A DNA stretch of 63,665 nucleotides from Porticoccaceae bacterium (GCA_012960115.1 DUBX01000029.1:199692-263356); one strand, 5' to 3'; numbered from the stretch's first letter, positions 1 through 10,676 are shown. Notes: a model not told the origin generated them from the letters alone. A program made the numbers and translations.

Positions 1-1666
1 CATCAATTTTATAGGTTCCGGGGCCAGACGCAGCACCAGACTTAACATTTTGGTGCCACAACTTCTCACCCGTCGCCGCATTGTAGGCAACAAATTCTCC
101 TTCTAAACGACCCTGAAAGACAAGTCCGCCAGCCGTTGAAAGAACACCTCCGTTCCAAGCATTACTGTGCTCCACACTCCAGCGAGCACTCTGAGTTATG
201 GGGTCCCAGGCAACCAGTCGCCCCTTGAGCGTGGCTCTCAGAGCCATGGCTGTTGCAAGATCAAGGTCCACAGGCAAGCCAGCGGATAGGTTTGTACCTG
301 TGTTCCATTTCTGTGAGCGCGTCTCAAACAGGCGATCAGTTGCATAAGAGTCAGGTACCTCTTGGGCTGGAATGTAGGCAAGATTTAGCTTCGGGTTAAA
401 CGCCATTGGCTGCCAATTATGAGCACCCAGTGGCCCAGGGTTCTGCATGAAAGGGGTTTCGCCATAACGCGCCTCTTTGATTTCTATGGGACGTCCATTG
501 ACATCTAAGCCCTGCGCCCAGTTTTGTGGAACAAAGGCTTCACCGGAAATGAACTCGCCGGTGGCAGCATCTAACAGGTAGTAGAACCCATTTTTGGGTG
601 CCTGCATAACAACACGGCGTGTGGCCCCGCCTGCACCAATTGGCAGGTCGGCCAAAATGATAGTTTGGGTAGCGGTGTAGTCCCAGTTGTCACCAGGGGT
701 TGTCTGAAAATGCCACTTATAGGCGCCAGTTGCGGCATCGACAGCTACAATGGAGGACAAGAACAGATTATCGCCTTTACCTGCATCCCGAACATCGCGA
801 TTCCAGGGTGAGCCATTGCCGACACCAAAAATAACGCTGTCATTCACATCGTCATAGGCGATTGCGTCCCAAACAGTGCCACCACCACCGTCTGTGGTCC
901 AGGCACCTTCATCTCCCCACGTCAGGTTGCCAATGTCTTTGAGCGCGCCATCAGAGATTGCACCATCAGGCTGTTTATTAGGGTTTGGTACGGTGTAAAA
1001 GCGCCACACCAAGTCGCCAGTTGCGGCAGAGTACGCAGATAGATAGCCTCGCACGCCCAGTTCGGCGCCACCGTTCCCAATCAGTACATTACCCTTAACA
1101 ACACGCGGAGCACCGGTAATTGTGTAAGGTTTTGACTGGTCAACGGTAACCTTACTCCACACTAGCTCACCGGTAGCCGCGTCTAAGGCTTCGAGCCTCC
1201 CATCAATAACGCCGACGTACACTTTCCCTTTCCAAACGGCCACACCACGATTAACCACATCGCAGCAGGCTTTAGCACCAACAGCCCTATCGACATTAGG
1301 ATTGTAAACCCATAGTTCACCACCAGTTTGTGCGTCAAGGGCATAAACCACTGACCACGCAGAAGTCACATACATAACACCATCGACAACGATCGGTGTG
1401 GACTCAACGCCGCGCTCTGTTGCTAGATCATAGGTCCATGCGACACCCAGTTGGTCTACATTGTCGGTGTTAATTTGATCGAGTGCAGAGTGACGTTGTT
1501 CGTCATAAGTGCCACCATAAGTAAGCCATTCTTCAGGTGTTTGAGCGGCATTGAGTAAACGCTGTGAATCAACATCAGCAAACGTTGTAGGGTCACGTTC
1601 ACAGGACGTAAGCATCAGTGCGGAGATTAGATAGGCCGATAACGTGTAAATTTTTATTGGACTCAT
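1..1666 (-). CDS. PQQ-dependent (quinohemoprotein-type) alcohol dehydrogenase, partial
   Basis: The gene runs off the left edge; about 555 codons of the N-terminal part are visible. It encodes a periplasmic eight-bladed quinoprotein that oxidises alcohols with PQQ. The start is an ATG at 1666 behind an AGAGGG ribosome-binding site. Residues 1-22 form a lipoprotein signal ending in the lipobox LTSC. Adjacent cysteines (KACCDVV, near 1255-1280) would form the vicinal disulfide typical of the family. The motif GDNWDYTA (near 680-700) holds the catalytic Asp. The residue two places on is Thr, not the Asp of lanthanide-dependent XoxF enzymes, which suggests a calcium enzyme. GNGSPWNRD and repeated AxDAATGxxxW blade motifs fit. 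Quinohemoprotein relatives carry a C-terminal cytochrome c domain, which would lie outside the window. The substrate cannot be told. Confidence 0.9.
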   Translation of the reverse strand, partial: MSPIKIYTLSAYLISALMLTSCERDPTTFADVDSQRLLNAAQTPEEWLTYGGTYDEQRHSALDQINTDNVDQLGVAWTYDLATERGVESTPIVVDGVMYVTSAWSVVYALDAQTGGELWVYNPNVDRAVGAKACCDVVNRGVAVWKGKVYVGVIDGRLEALDAATGELVWSKVTVDQSKPYTITGAPRVVKGNVLIGNGGAELGVRGYLSAYSAATGDLVWRFYTVPNPNKQPDGAISDGALKDIGNLTWGDEGAWTTDGGGGTVWDAIAYDDVNDSVIFGVGNGSPWNRDVRDAGKGDNLFLSSIVAVDAATGAYKWHFQTTPGDNWDYTATQTIILADLPIGAGGATRRVVMQAPKNGFYYLLDAATGEFISGEAFVPQNWAQGLDVNGRPIEIKEARYGETPFMQNPGPLGAHNWQPMAFNPKLNLAYIPAQEVPDSYATDRLFETRSQKWNTGTNLSAGLPVDLDLATAMALRATLKGRLVAWDPITQSARWSVEHSNAWNGGVLSTAGGLVFQGRLEGEFVAYNAATGEKLWHQNVKSGAASGPGTYKID

Positions 1667-1737
1667 GGTTGCTACCCTCTTAGTTTTTTGTTTTTTTGTC
1701 AAAGTATACTGCGGCAATAAACCCTACACCGAAAAGG

Positions 1738-3399
1738 TCAATGTTCGACCTTCATAGGTATCTTTGGGTCCATGCCAAGAGCTTCTTTGTCTGCCTTTAC
1801 CATAGCCCGCACCTCTTCCAATAGCGCTTTTGCATCGTAAACGATACCATCCTTTATAGTCCAACGCACACCGCCCACCCGCTCAACTTTTTGGGTTTGG
1901 TTATTTAACTTTGGAACGCCAGTGCCATACAAAGATTTGAGATTATGCAGCGGGTTTTCATCGACAATAATCATATCGGCCTTTTTGCCAACCTGTATGG
2001 TCCCTATATCATGATCTTTACCAAGCACTTGGGCGCCAATTTTAGTCGCAGCTCGAATGACTTCGAGCGGATGAAAGCCTGCCTCTTGTAGCAGCTCTAA
2101 CTCTTGTATATATCCGAAGCCATAAAGGCTGTAGATATAACCCGTATCGCTACCAACAACCACCTTGCCTCCGCGATTTTTATACTCATTGACGAACTGC
2201 ATCCACAAAGTGTAATTATGCTTCCATTCAATTTCATCTTCGGTGGTCCAGTTGAAAAAGAACGAACCGTGCTTTTCTCTGCTGGCGCGATAGAAATCCC
2301 ATAGATTAGGCGAAGTGTATTCATAATGCCATTCAGCGGTATACGCTCGCATTAGATCTCGACTGGCTAAGTAAATAGTGAACGTAGGACTCAAACAAAA
2401 GTCTCTCTCAAGCAATGTCTCCATGACCTGATTCCAGCGCACTGAACCTGGCCCTGCAGCCTGTTTCCATAGTCGTCCCGCTTGCCCAAAACGATCTTGC
2501 TCGTTACTGTAAATATAATCTGATGGATAATTTTGTATGACCTTATCGGTAAATAAGGCCTCTGGCAGACCATACCAGTGCTCCATGCAATCCAGGCCGT
2601 GACTTGACGTATCCAAGACATTCGCATGAGCAACATCTAATTGAGCATGATGCATCGTTGTGCCCAACCCTACTTTTTCGGCTTCATCTAAGGCGGCCCA
2701 TAAAATTTCTTCGGGAGCACCCATAAATTTAATACCATCTGCCCCGATGCTTTTTAGGTGACGGACGCGAGTTCGCGCATCCTTAGGCGATTTAATGGGC
2801 GGTAACGCTTTATTTAAATCAGGCATGTTGAAAAAAGGAAACGAGGTGATGCGAGGTGCGGTGATGGCATTTCTATCACTGAGCTCTTTCAGCGCTATAA
2901 CCCGGCTTTCACCGTCCGCGGAAAACACCTCTCGTACGCTAGTCACTCCGTGACCCAGCCAAAGTTTAAAAATATAGTCAGCGGATACTTTTTGCCTCGC
3001 ATCTGGGGCGTGAATGTGTGTATGTGAATCGACAAACCCTGGTAATAAATATGTGCCATACGCATCAATTTCTCGAGTTTTTTGATCAGATCGATCGTTT
3101 GTCGATGGTCGATGTTGCGGATTAATAGGAATACCTGGAGCACCGACTAGTCGCACTTCCGTAATGCGATCTTGCTCCACCACGACATCTACTGGCCCTG
3201 TTGCCGGAGCTCCAGTGCCATCAATTAAGTAGGCACCGCGGATAATGAGCTGGTCATACTGCCCCTCTCCGTGCTGACGTGTCGGAATGTCATCTTTGAG
3301 ACTGGCCATTAAAGCCTCTGTAGTAGCCGCCATGCTTGGTAGTGACGTTACCCAGACGAGTAACACTGTGATCAGTGTCTTCAAATATTTCTCAATCAT
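1738..3399 (-). CDS. Exported metal-dependent amidohydrolase
   Basis: 553-residue amidohydrolase-superfamily enzyme. It is probably periplasmic: it starts with a hydrophobic signal ending near SLPSMAA. An in-frame start exists 14 codons upstream (3441), but the ATG at 3399 follows a GGGGAA ribosome-binding site and begins the signal peptide directly. The metal-site motifs are in order: HTHIH near residue 125, an MHH pair and a CMEHW histidine in the middle, and VGSDTG with the catalytic Asp toward the end, followed by KKADMIIVDENP, the usual composite-domain strand. Relatives include imidazolonepropionase-like and prolidase-like hydrolases, but the substrate is unknown. It lies 70 bp downstream of the PQQ dehydrogenase on the same strand and may not be co-transcribed with it. 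Confidence 0.85.
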   Translation of the reverse strand: MIEKYLKTLITVLLVWVTSLPSMAATTEALMASLKDDIPTRQHGEGQYDQLIIRGAYLIDGTGAPATGPVDVVVEQDRITEVRLVGAPGIPINPQHRPSTNDRSDQKTREIDAYGTYLLPGFVDSHTHIHAPDARQKVSADYIFKLWLGHGVTSVREVFSADGESRVIALKELSDRNAITAPRITSFPFFNMPDLNKALPPIKSPKDARTRVRHLKSIGADGIKFMGAPEEILWAALDEAEKVGLGTTMHHAQLDVAHANVLDTSSHGLDCMEHWYGLPEALFTDKVIQNYPSDYIYSNEQDRFGQAGRLWKQAAGPGSVRWNQVMETLLERDFCLSPTFTIYLASRDLMRAYTAEWHYEYTSPNLWDFYRASREKHGSFFFNWTTEDEIEWKHNYTLWMQFVNEYKNRGGKVVVGSDTGYIYSLYGFGYIQELELLQEAGFHPLEVIRAATKIGAQVLGKDHDIGTIQVGKKADMIIVDENPLHNLKSLYGTGVPKLNNQTQKVERVGGVRWTIKDGIVYDAKALLEEVRAMVKADKEALGMDPKIPMKVEH

Positions 3400-3567
3400 T
3401 GAAATTCCCCAGTTAACAAATCCGTTCGTGCTCGCTGCCACTAAAAATTCAATACCTAAGCCTAGAATATAGTTAAGTTACGGGTAGATGTATAGGTCTG
3501 AATGGCACACACAAAACAAACCTGCGAGTGGTCTTTGATGGTTACTATGACGCAAAAACTGGGAGCA

Positions 3568-4302
3568 CTAGCGCTTATAATCAGCTTCCTCTTTATCCAG
3601 AATTGATTTCAATTCATTAAAATGTGCATCAGCAGAGCCTTCAAAGCCTTCCCATTGTTGAGCCGTCTTTTCAGCTACCTCATTCGATAGAAAATTAAGC
3701 GCCATACCCGTCTGTAGAGCGCGGATATAAATCTCAGCTGAGCGCTCAAAATAGAACAAGCGGTTAAAGGCATCAGCCACACTCGACCCTAAAACCATCA
3801 CTCCATGATTACCCATGAGCATAACTTTTTTTCTCGGATCACTGAGCATAGCGGCACAGCGCTCTCCCTCGTCAGCAAAGGCCATGCCATCGAACCCGGG
3901 ATCAACGACAACTCTATTATGAAACTGGGCTGTGTTTTGATCGATCGCCGGCAATCTTGGATCTTTAAGGCAGGCTAACACCGACGAAAACGTTGAATGT
4001 ACGTGCAGTACACAGCGCGCATGAGGGCAATGCTTGTGTACCGCGCCATGCAGCCCCCAAGCAGTTGGGTCAGGCGCATTAGCCTGAGACATGGTGTCCT
4101 GATTATTGGCGTCTAAAAGTAATAAATCGCTGGCCTTGATGGTGGCGAAATGGCGTTGATTTGGATTAATCAAAAACCGACTACCGCTGTCATTGGTCGC
4201 CACCGAAAAATGGTTGGCAACACCTTCGTGATAATTTAATCGCACGGCCCATCTAAAAGCAGCGCTCAGATCTAATCTAAGCTCCTGTAAAGAACCTGAC
4301 AT
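3568..4302 (-). CDS. Class II aldolase/adducin-domain protein
   Basis: 244 residues, the normal length for a stand-alone class II aldolase/adducin domain. Zinc-ligand motifs are visible as LHVHS near residue 100 and GNHG near residue 165, with a conserved NHFS segment near residue 30. Family members cleave sugar phosphates (fuculose-1-P, ribulose-5-P epimerase type) or act on other 3-hydroxy acids; the specificity cannot be read here. The start ATG at 4302 has a GGAG site seven bases upstream. The gene is divergent from the BCCT carrier at 4483. Confidence 0.85.
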   Translation of the reverse strand: MSGSLQELRLDLSAAFRWAVRLNYHEGVANHFSVATNDSGSRFLINPNQRHFATIKASDLLLLDANNQDTMSQANAPDPTAWGLHGAVHKHCPHARCVLHVHSTFSSVLACLKDPRLPAIDQNTAQFHNRVVVDPGFDGMAFADEGERCAAMLSDPRKKVMLMGNHGVMVLGSSVADAFNRLFYFERSAEIYIRALQTGMALNFLSNEVAEKTAQQWEGFEGSADAHFNELKSILDKEEADYKR

Positions 4303-4356
4303 TAAAATACTCCAATGTTTTGTGTCGCGATATCTTCCTGCATATACTACTTTAAT

Positions 4357-4389
4357 CTATTTCGTAGTGCCCTTTCTTCTGCGAAATAG
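4357..4389. repeat. Imperfect inverted repeat between divergent genes
   Basis: Two 11-bp arms, CTATTTCGTAG and CTGCGAAATAG, match at 10 of 11 positions around an 11-base loop. They lie midway between the divergent aldolase and BCCT genes. This could be an operator for both. There is no T-run, so a terminator is unlikely. Confidence 0.4.
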
Positions 4390-4482
4390 GATATATAGAC
4401 CATAATAGCAAGGCGCATTTATGCGTACATCCTAGCTTTGTGGTACCCTTGAAACATAAAAACCACAATAAAATAATATCCT

Positions 4483-6066
4483 ATGAACGATCACATTAGC
4501 AACAAAACCACAGACCCTGAAGTTGATTGGGCTGTCTTTATACCAGCAGTCTTCGTTATTTTAGCCTGCGCGATTCCACTCATGATTTTTCCAAAAGCTT
4601 CCACCAAGTTACTGCTTGTGGGTAAAGAAACCATTTTGAGTAACTTTCTATGGCTTTATCTTATTGTTGCCATAGCCGCCTTTATTTTTTGTATGTGGTT
4701 AGCCTTCGGCCGATTTGCTCATGTGAAATTAGGTGCACCAGATGAGAAACCTGAATACTCAGATACCCATTGGGTAGCCATGATGTTCACCACTGCAATT
4801 GGCGCCAGCGTCATTGCTTGGGGTTTTGCAGAACCTATCTTCTACCTTCAAACGCCTCCCATGGGCATCGAAGTAGGTTCATCAAAGTCCTTCGAATGGG
4901 CACATATGTACCCACTACTCCATTGGGGCATAATCCCGTGGGCCATTTACGCCCTACCCGCCGTACCCATCGCCTACATGCTCTACGTTAAACGCTACCC
5001 AATTCTACGCATTAGTAGTGCTTGTGACGGCGCTTTGCCAAAAGCAGGCCGCAGCCAAATCAAAACCTTGATCGATATTTTCATCGTACTAGGAATTGTT
5101 GGAGGCGTTGCTACATCTCTCGGTTTGGGCGTGCCTCTGCTGTCAGCAATGCTGTCCACCTTGTTCGGTGTCCCCGATAGTTTGATGATCCAAATGGGCG
5201 TGTTGGCTCTTTGGACACTGCTGTTTGGCGCGAGCGTTTACCGAGGATTGAAAGCAGGCATCAAAGTGCTAGCTGACATCAATATAGTCCTAGCAGTCAT
5301 TGCTATTCTTTTTGTGTTGCTGGCAGGCCCTGGTGTTTTCATCATGGACCTAACAGTGAACAGCGTTGGTTTAATGTTTAATAATTTCATTGCCGCGTCA
5401 ACCTGGACTGACCCCATCGAGAATGGCGGTTTCCCGGAGGATTGGACCGGTTTTTACTGGGCATGGTGGCTAGCTTATACCGGCATGGTCGGTCTGTTTT
5501 TTGGCCGCATTTCTCGAGGTCGTACAATCCGCCAGCTAGTCTTAGGCGTCATTGGATGGGGCACTTTAGGAACCTGGCTGTTTATGGCAGTCATGGGTGG
5601 GTACTCACTTTACCTAGAGCTTAATGGAACCCTGGCCGTGAAAGAAATTCTAAGTGAACAGGGTATGTCATTTGTGAATGCGCTGGTAATACAAAGCCTG
5701 CCCTTTGGGAAATTAACCCTGAGTATTTTCACGTTGTTGTCCATCATATTTTATGCCACCACCATCGATTCATCGGCTTATGTTCTTTCAAGTATAAGCG
5801 CTAAGAATTTACAGAACGATGCTGAGCCAAAACGCTGGAACCGTGTGGCCTGGGCCATATTGCTTGCTCTTATAACAGCGGGATTACTTCAGTCAGGAGC
5901 ACTTGATGCAATAAAGGCGGTCACCGTTCTTAGCTCAGTACCCATGATACCGGTGATGGCTCTACTGTGTATTTCTTTGGTTCGCTGGTTGAATCGAGAT
6001 TTTGGTCATATAGCCAAACACAAAGAATTAGCCTTAGCGGCGGAAGATCTGAATTCGAATAACTAA
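4483..6066 (+). CDS. BCCT-family betaine/carnitine/choline-type transporter
   Basis: 527-residue inner-membrane carrier with about 12 hydrophobic segments. The BCCT signature is clear: WGFAEPIFYL, then HWGIIPWAIYAL, a glycine-rich LGLGVPLL stretch, and the tryptophan-rich segment GFYWAWWLAYTGMVGLFFGR followed by ISRGRTIRQ. The family moves quaternary ammonium or related zwitterions (betaine, choline, carnitine, DMSP) with sodium or protons. It shares the intergenic region with the class II aldolase and ends 30 bp from the convergent acyl-CoA ligase. A betaine-using methyltransferase-like gene at 39.6 kb would fit betaine as a substrate, but it is far away. Confidence 0.92.
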   Translation: MNDHISNKTTDPEVDWAVFIPAVFVILACAIPLMIFPKASTKLLLVGKETILSNFLWLYLIVAIAAFIFCMWLAFGRFAHVKLGAPDEKPEYSDTHWVAMMFTTAIGASVIAWGFAEPIFYLQTPPMGIEVGSSKSFEWAHMYPLLHWGIIPWAIYALPAVPIAYMLYVKRYPILRISSACDGALPKAGRSQIKTLIDIFIVLGIVGGVATSLGLGVPLLSAMLSTLFGVPDSLMIQMGVLALWTLLFGASVYRGLKAGIKVLADINIVLAVIAILFVLLAGPGVFIMDLTVNSVGLMFNNFIAASTWTDPIENGGFPEDWTGFYWAWWLAYTGMVGLFFGRISRGRTIRQLVLGVIGWGTLGTWLFMAVMGGYSLYLELNGTLAVKEILSEQGMSFVNALVIQSLPFGKLTLSIFTLLSIIFYATTIDSSAYVLSSISAKNLQNDAEPKRWNRVAWAILLALITAGLLQSGALDAIKAVTVLSSVPMIPVMALLCISLVRWLNRDFGHIAKHKELALAAEDLNSNN

Positions 6067-6095
6067 AGAGCTAGCGGCTTGTAATATTAAATGTC

Positions 6096-7649
6096 TTAGT
6101 TAACCTGCCGCTCGCGCCCTTCCCAGTGTGGTTTGCGTAATTCAGTTTTCAACACCTTACCTGCACCCGACAGAGGCATCGGCTGATCTCGAAACTCCAC
6201 TGTTTTTGGGCACTTATAACCCGCTATAGCGCTGCGACAATGCTCAATTAATTCCTGCTCGGTCACTGCGGCTCCGGCCGCTAAAATCACAATCCCGTGA
6301 ACTGCTTCGCCCCATTCCTCGTGGGGCACACCAATGACCGCCACATCTTGCACCGCTGCATGACTAATCAGAGCGTTCTCAACTTCGGTGGTAAACACAT
6401 TTTCACCACCTGTGACCACCATATCTTTTACTCTGTCAACGATATACAGATAACCTTCCTTATCAAATATACCGGCATCTCCTGTAAAGACCCAACCGTC
6501 TTGTAAGGCGCTGGCTGTCTCTTCGGGTTTATTCCAATAACCAATCATGGCGTGGGGGCCACGTACCACCACCTCTCCCTGTTTTCCCAACTCCACCTCG
6601 TTGCCCTCGTCATTAAGCAACTTTATTTCACTGACCGATATTGGTTTACCTGCTGACTTTAAAATTTCACCACCACGGCGGTGATCCTCAGTTGATAGCA
6701 TTGTTACTAAGGGTGCAAGTTCAGTCTGCCCATAGGCTTGGATAAAGCCAACGGTGGGCCACAAATCCATGGCGTGAGTGAGCAGTGCCGCGGGCATAGG
6801 AGAAGCACCATATAATATCCGCTGCAAACTACTGAGATCTGCTGTCGCGGCATTTTCGTGGGCAAGGGCCATTTTTATCATCGCTGGCACCATTAGCACA
6901 TGAGATATTTTCTCTTCTGCAATAATATTAAGCACCAAAGCAGGCTCAAAACCCGCCACAAACACATGGCTTGCCCCTGCCAGAACCGTCATCATTGAAC
7001 AGGCAAAATCAGCCATATGAAACATTGGTGCCGCATGTAAGTATGAATCATTGGACGCTATCTCCATGCAGCCAATACCACCAATAGCACTAGCCCAGAT
7101 AGCCTGGTGGGACTGCATTACGCCTTTGGGAAACCCAGTCGTACCGCCAGTATAAAAAATACCGGCCATGTCGGCGCCGTTTCGAGTCGACGGCGCAATA
7201 GCTTGATTATTAGCGATGAGAGATTCATAGGACTCGGCCCAATTCGGCGTCTCTCCGTCACCCATATAAATAACATGCTCGAGGGATGCAACCTCATTCT
7301 TTAATTGCTCAGCCTGTGCTCTAAAGGCATCATCAAATAACAACACTCGGGTACCAGAGTCAGTTAAAGCGTAATTGTTCTCCGCCACTGCCCAGCGCGT
7401 ATTTAGCGGCACTATACAATAGCCCGCCCACGGCACTGCAAATATAGCTTCAAAATAGTTGTCGCTATTGAGGCTGAGAATAGCAACCCTCTCAGCCTCA
7501 CCTAACTGAAGTCGCTCTAGCGCCCCAGCAAAACTCGCTACTCGGTCTAAAATTTGTGGCCAGTGACGTGAGCGTCCGTTATACCGAGTCGCCACTGCTT
7601 CGGGATTGAGACGGGCACTGCGTTGAAGTAATCTAGGTATTGAAATCAT
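6096..7649 (-). CDS. AMP-dependent acyl-CoA synthetase/ligase
   Basis: 517-residue cytoplasmic adenylate-forming enzyme that activates a carboxylic acid to acyl-AMP and then acyl-CoA. The phosphate-binding loop YTGGTTGFPKG lies near residues 166-176. YGQTE binds adenine. VDRVKDMVVTGGENVFTTEVE is the hinge to the C-terminal domain, and GKVLKTELRK near the end carries the catalytic lysine. Length and motif order match medium-chain or carnitine/crotonobetaine-type ligases. The BCCT neighbour makes a carnitine-like substrate conceivable, but nothing in the sequence proves it. Confidence 0.92.
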   Translation of the reverse strand: MISIPRLLQRSARLNPEAVATRYNGRSRHWPQILDRVASFAGALERLQLGEAERVAILSLNSDNYFEAIFAVPWAGYCIVPLNTRWAVAENNYALTDSGTRVLLFDDAFRAQAEQLKNEVASLEHVIYMGDGETPNWAESYESLIANNQAIAPSTRNGADMAGIFYTGGTTGFPKGVMQSHQAIWASAIGGIGCMEIASNDSYLHAAPMFHMADFACSMMTVLAGASHVFVAGFEPALVLNIIAEEKISHVLMVPAMIKMALAHENAATADLSSLQRILYGASPMPAALLTHAMDLWPTVGFIQAYGQTELAPLVTMLSTEDHRRGGEILKSAGKPISVSEIKLLNDEGNEVELGKQGEVVVRGPHAMIGYWNKPEETASALQDGWVFTGDAGIFDKEGYLYIVDRVKDMVVTGGENVFTTEVENALISHAAVQDVAVIGVPHEEWGEAVHGIVILAAGAAVTEQELIEHCRSAIAGYKCPKTVEFRDQPMPLSGAGKVLKTELRKPHWEGRERQVN

Positions 7650-8060
7650 CTAAATATTCCTTAGTATCTTTTTTTTATCATAAAGGATGCACAGGAATAT
7701 GACTAGCTATCATAGATTCTTGCTTAAAAATCTGCCTAGTTCAGATAACTTTAGTTTAACCAAGGTTTGCAGCTCTTACTTCGAATAGATGAAGCTTATA
7801 ATCAAAATTAGGTGATATAGTCTAGGTATATTGAGTATCTCTTGATATTCAGGCCATTTCATATAAATATAGCTACTTGCTCAGTATTAGCCGGTTCTAC
7901 TCAATGGTAATTCGGTAAGGACTTGACTCAAGCGGCTCTTTTTGTGCCGACGTGATTTGACGCGGTTGGATACCTATCTTGCTGGCGTTCTATTGTTGCT
8001 TTTAGTCGACGTCATGCTATTGGCCACTTAAATAATAAATTTGTAATAGGTAACGTAAAT
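7650..8060. other. Intergenic region upstream of pckG
   Basis: About 410 bp between divergent genes. It is AT-rich and contains no ORF or RNA gene that I can support. It presumably holds both promoters. I see no clear palindromic operator. Confidence 0.4.
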
Positions 8061-9914
8061 ATGAATACAGGGAGAGAATTCAGCACAGTTGCTCCGCTCT
8101 GCAATTATCCTTTGAGCAGCACAGCTCAGACATCTAACAAGGACATTCTGCGCTGGGTTGAGCGCATGGAAGCTTTACTTCAGCCAGATCGCGTGCACTG
8201 GGTAGACGGCTCAGAAGAAGAGGCCGCCGCCATGATGGAAATGATGGTCAGCCGCGGTGACTGTGTAAAGCTCAATGAAGATTTACGCCCCAATAGTCAC
8301 CTATTTCGCTCTGATCCACGTGATGTCGCTCGCGTTGAAAGTCGCACCTATATTTGTTCTGTCGCTGAGGCCGATGCTGGGCCGACCAATAACTGGATGA
8401 CCCCTGAGGAAATGAAGTTAAAGATGAATGGTCTGTCCGAAGGATCAATGCGTGGCCGCACCATGTATATCATTCCTTTTAGTATGGGGCCCATCGGTTC
8501 TCCCATCGGTAAGACGGGTATTCAAATTACAGACTCGGCTTATGCCGTAGTCAATATGCGAATTATGGCCAGGGTATCGCCAAAAGTATTGAACATACTG
8601 GGTGACAGTACTGATTATGTTCGCTGTGTTCACACAGTCGGGCAGCCTATACTTTCTAAGCAAGACGATGTCAGTTGGCCTTGTAATCCAGACAATACCT
8701 ATATCGCCCACTTCCCCGAAGAGAAGACTATTCTTAGCTTTGGCTCAGGTTATGGCGGTAATGCTCTGCTGGGTAAAAAATGTTTTGCCTTGCGTATTGC
8801 CAGCACGATCGCGCGCGATGAGGGTTGGTTAGCGGAACACATGTTAGTGTTGGGCGTTAAAGACCCTTCTGGTAAGAAAACCTATGTAACTGCGGCTTTC
8901 CCAAGCGCCTGTGGTAAAACCAACTTTGCCATGTTGATTCCGCCCCCTGAGCTACAAAATCAGGGCTGGGAAATCTCATGTATTGGTGATGATATTGCGT
9001 GGATCAAACCAGACGCTAAGGGTAAATTGCGCGCTATTAATCCTGAAGCCGGCTTCTTCGGAGTTGCTCCAGGAACAAGCATGGATACCAATCCTATGGC
9101 AATGGAGTCCTGCGCCTGTGACACTATTTTCACCAATGTTGCTCTGACCGACGAAGGCGACATTTGGTGGGAAGGTATGACAGATGAAGCGCCAGCGCAT
9201 CTGATCGACTGGAAGGGCAACGACTGGGCACCCGATAGCGAGACACCTTCGTCACACCCTAATGCAAGATTTACAGCTCCTGCTAGAAACTGCCCTGTTA
9301 TTGATCCTGATTGGGAAAATCCAGAAGGTGTAGAAGTTGGGGCAATGATCTTCGGTGGCCGTCGTATGACCACTATTCCATTGGTATACCAAAGTTTCAA
9401 CTGGCAGCATGGTGTGTATATTGGCGCCACAGTTGGCTCTGAGCAAACTGCTGCTGCTGAGGGTAAAATAGGCAGTATGCGTCAGGACCCATTTGCCATG
9501 CTACCTTTCTGCGGTTATCACATGGGTGATTACTTTCGTCACTGGCTCAAGATCGGCAAAGTCATTAACGAACCACCTCGTATATTTCATGTTAACTGGT
9601 TTCGAAAAAACGCACAGGGTAAATTTATGTGGCCTGGTTTTGGAGAAAATGCGCGAGTGCTGAAATGGATCGTTGAACGCGTTAATGGTTTAGCTCAGGC
9701 CAAAGAAACCCCTTTGGGTTGGATGCCTAGCTATGACGACTTAGATTGGGACGGCTTAGATTTCACTAAAGACGACTGGGATGAATTGATGAAAGTCGAT
9801 GGCGAGGCCTTAAAATCCCAGGCTCTGGGTCATGAAGAATTGTTCCTTAAGCTGTGGGATCACATGCCAAAAGAATTACTATGGCAGCGCGACTTGTTGC
9901 TAAGCCGTTATTAG
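8061..9914 (+). CDS. pckG: Phosphoenolpyruvate carboxykinase (GTP)
   Basis: 617 residues, the usual size of GTP-type PEPCK. It converts oxaloacetate plus GTP to PEP, GDP and CO2, the entry step of gluconeogenesis. The P-loop [13 protein letters not shown], with the family's reactive cysteine, lies near residue 280. CIGDDIAWI is the kinase-2 Asp pair that binds metal. WFRKN and SYDDLDWDG near the end are also typical. The start ATG follows a modest TAATAGGTAA site. It fits a bacterium growing on acids, amino acids and fatty acids. Confidence 0.96.
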   Translation: MNTGREFSTVAPLCNYPLSSTAQTSNKDILRWVERMEALLQPDRVHWVDGSEEEAAAMMEMMVSRGDCVKLNEDLRPNSHLFRSDPRDVARVESRTYICSVAEADAGPTNNWMTPEEMKLKMNGLSEGSMRGRTMYIIPFSMGPIGSPIGKTGIQITDSAYAVVNMRIMARVSPKVLNILGDSTDYVRCVHTVGQPILSKQDDVSWPCNPDNTYIAHFPEEKTILSFGSGYGGNALLGKKCFALRIASTIARDEGWLAEHMLVLGVKDPSGKKTYVTAAFPSACGKTNFAMLIPPPELQNQGWEISCIGDDIAWIKPDAKGKLRAINPEAGFFGVAPGTSMDTNPMAMESCACDTIFTNVALTDEGDIWWEGMTDEAPAHLIDWKGNDWAPDSETPSSHPNARFTAPARNCPVIDPDWENPEGVEVGAMIFGGRRMTTIPLVYQSFNWQHGVYIGATVGSEQTAAAEGKIGSMRQDPFAMLPFCGYHMGDYFRHWLKIGKVINEPPRIFHVNWFRKNAQGKFMWPGFGENARVLKWIVERVNGLAQAKETPLGWMPSYDDLDWDGLDFTKDDWDELMKVDGEALKSQALGHEELFLKLWDHMPKELLWQRDLLLSRY

Positions 9915-9952
9915 ACATTAACCAAATTCATGCTTTAGGCATTTCAAGTAAG

Positions 9953-9973
9953 AAGGGGTGAGAGACCCCTTTG
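9953..9973 (+). terminator. Possible pckG terminator hairpin
   Basis: A perfect 7-bp stem AAGGGGT/ACCCCTT with a 5-base loop, 40 bp after the pckG stop. Only a very short T-run follows, so efficient intrinsic termination is uncertain. Confidence 0.4.
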
Positions 9974-10017
9974 CGCTGCTTATATGTAAGGGCAATGGAC
10001 GTTGGTAGAATTCCAAT

Positions 10018-10628
10018 TTAACGGAGGAAAGCTTGCGCCTTGTCAACGATGGCAGATGCCTCAGCCCGGCTCATGCCTAGTATACTCAGCATATTCTCCG
10101 CAGTTCGGTCGATAATACTTTCATCGCCCTTGCCCAATGCCTGCACACCTGAAATAACCACCGAAGCCAATTGATTAACCTGAAACAGGTCAGGTGTAGC
10201 GGTAAAATAACCCTGCTCTATACCTTTCTTAATATCTGCTAGTACAAAGCCGCCTACGCTCAAATATTCCCCCGGAACCAAGTAAGATGCTTGCCCAAAA
10301 AATGTAGCCCATTTCTTGTTCTTATTAGCAACTTGCAACAGGGTACTAGCTGCTACGGCAATACGTATTGGCGCATTTTCGATGCCAGCAATTTTCTCCT
10401 CGGAAGCCGATACCAGCTCTATAGCCAGAGACATAGCGAGACTCATCTTTGCCTTTAAAGTGGTTATAAAGGGTTGTATGGGTCACTCCAGCAAATTCCG
10501 TAATATTCTCTATACTCGTATTACTTATACCTCTCTGGGCAAACACATCCAGCGCACTATCAAACAATAGGCCTCGTGTGCGCGCCTTTTTTTTGACTTA
10601 CAGCGCGATCCTGAAAATATCTACTCAC
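10018..10628 (-). pseudogene. TetR-family regulator, broken by two frameshifts
   Basis: Joined across frames, the product aligns end to end with the intact TetR protein next to it: both have the SRYFQDR start, the YNHF recognition helix, the QLASV-ISG core and the KAQAF-R C-terminus. The original start would be GTG at 10628. The first break lies at an 8-base T run (10587-10594) that would be 7 in a restored frame. The second lies near 10440-10452, where about 11 bases are missing relative to the paralogue, just after the recognition helix. With both, no functional regulator can be made. The T-run lesion could be a sequencing error; the 11-base loss is less easily dismissed. Confidence 0.8.
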
Positions 10629-10676
10629 TCAAGCCTGCTTATTGTTGATAAATCATAACCTCGCTTGGTTTTGGCT

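Noticed and set aside
8960-9430. 156-codon minus-strand ORF inside pckG
   Set aside because: It lies entirely antisense to a well-conserved gene and its translation shows no recognisable features.
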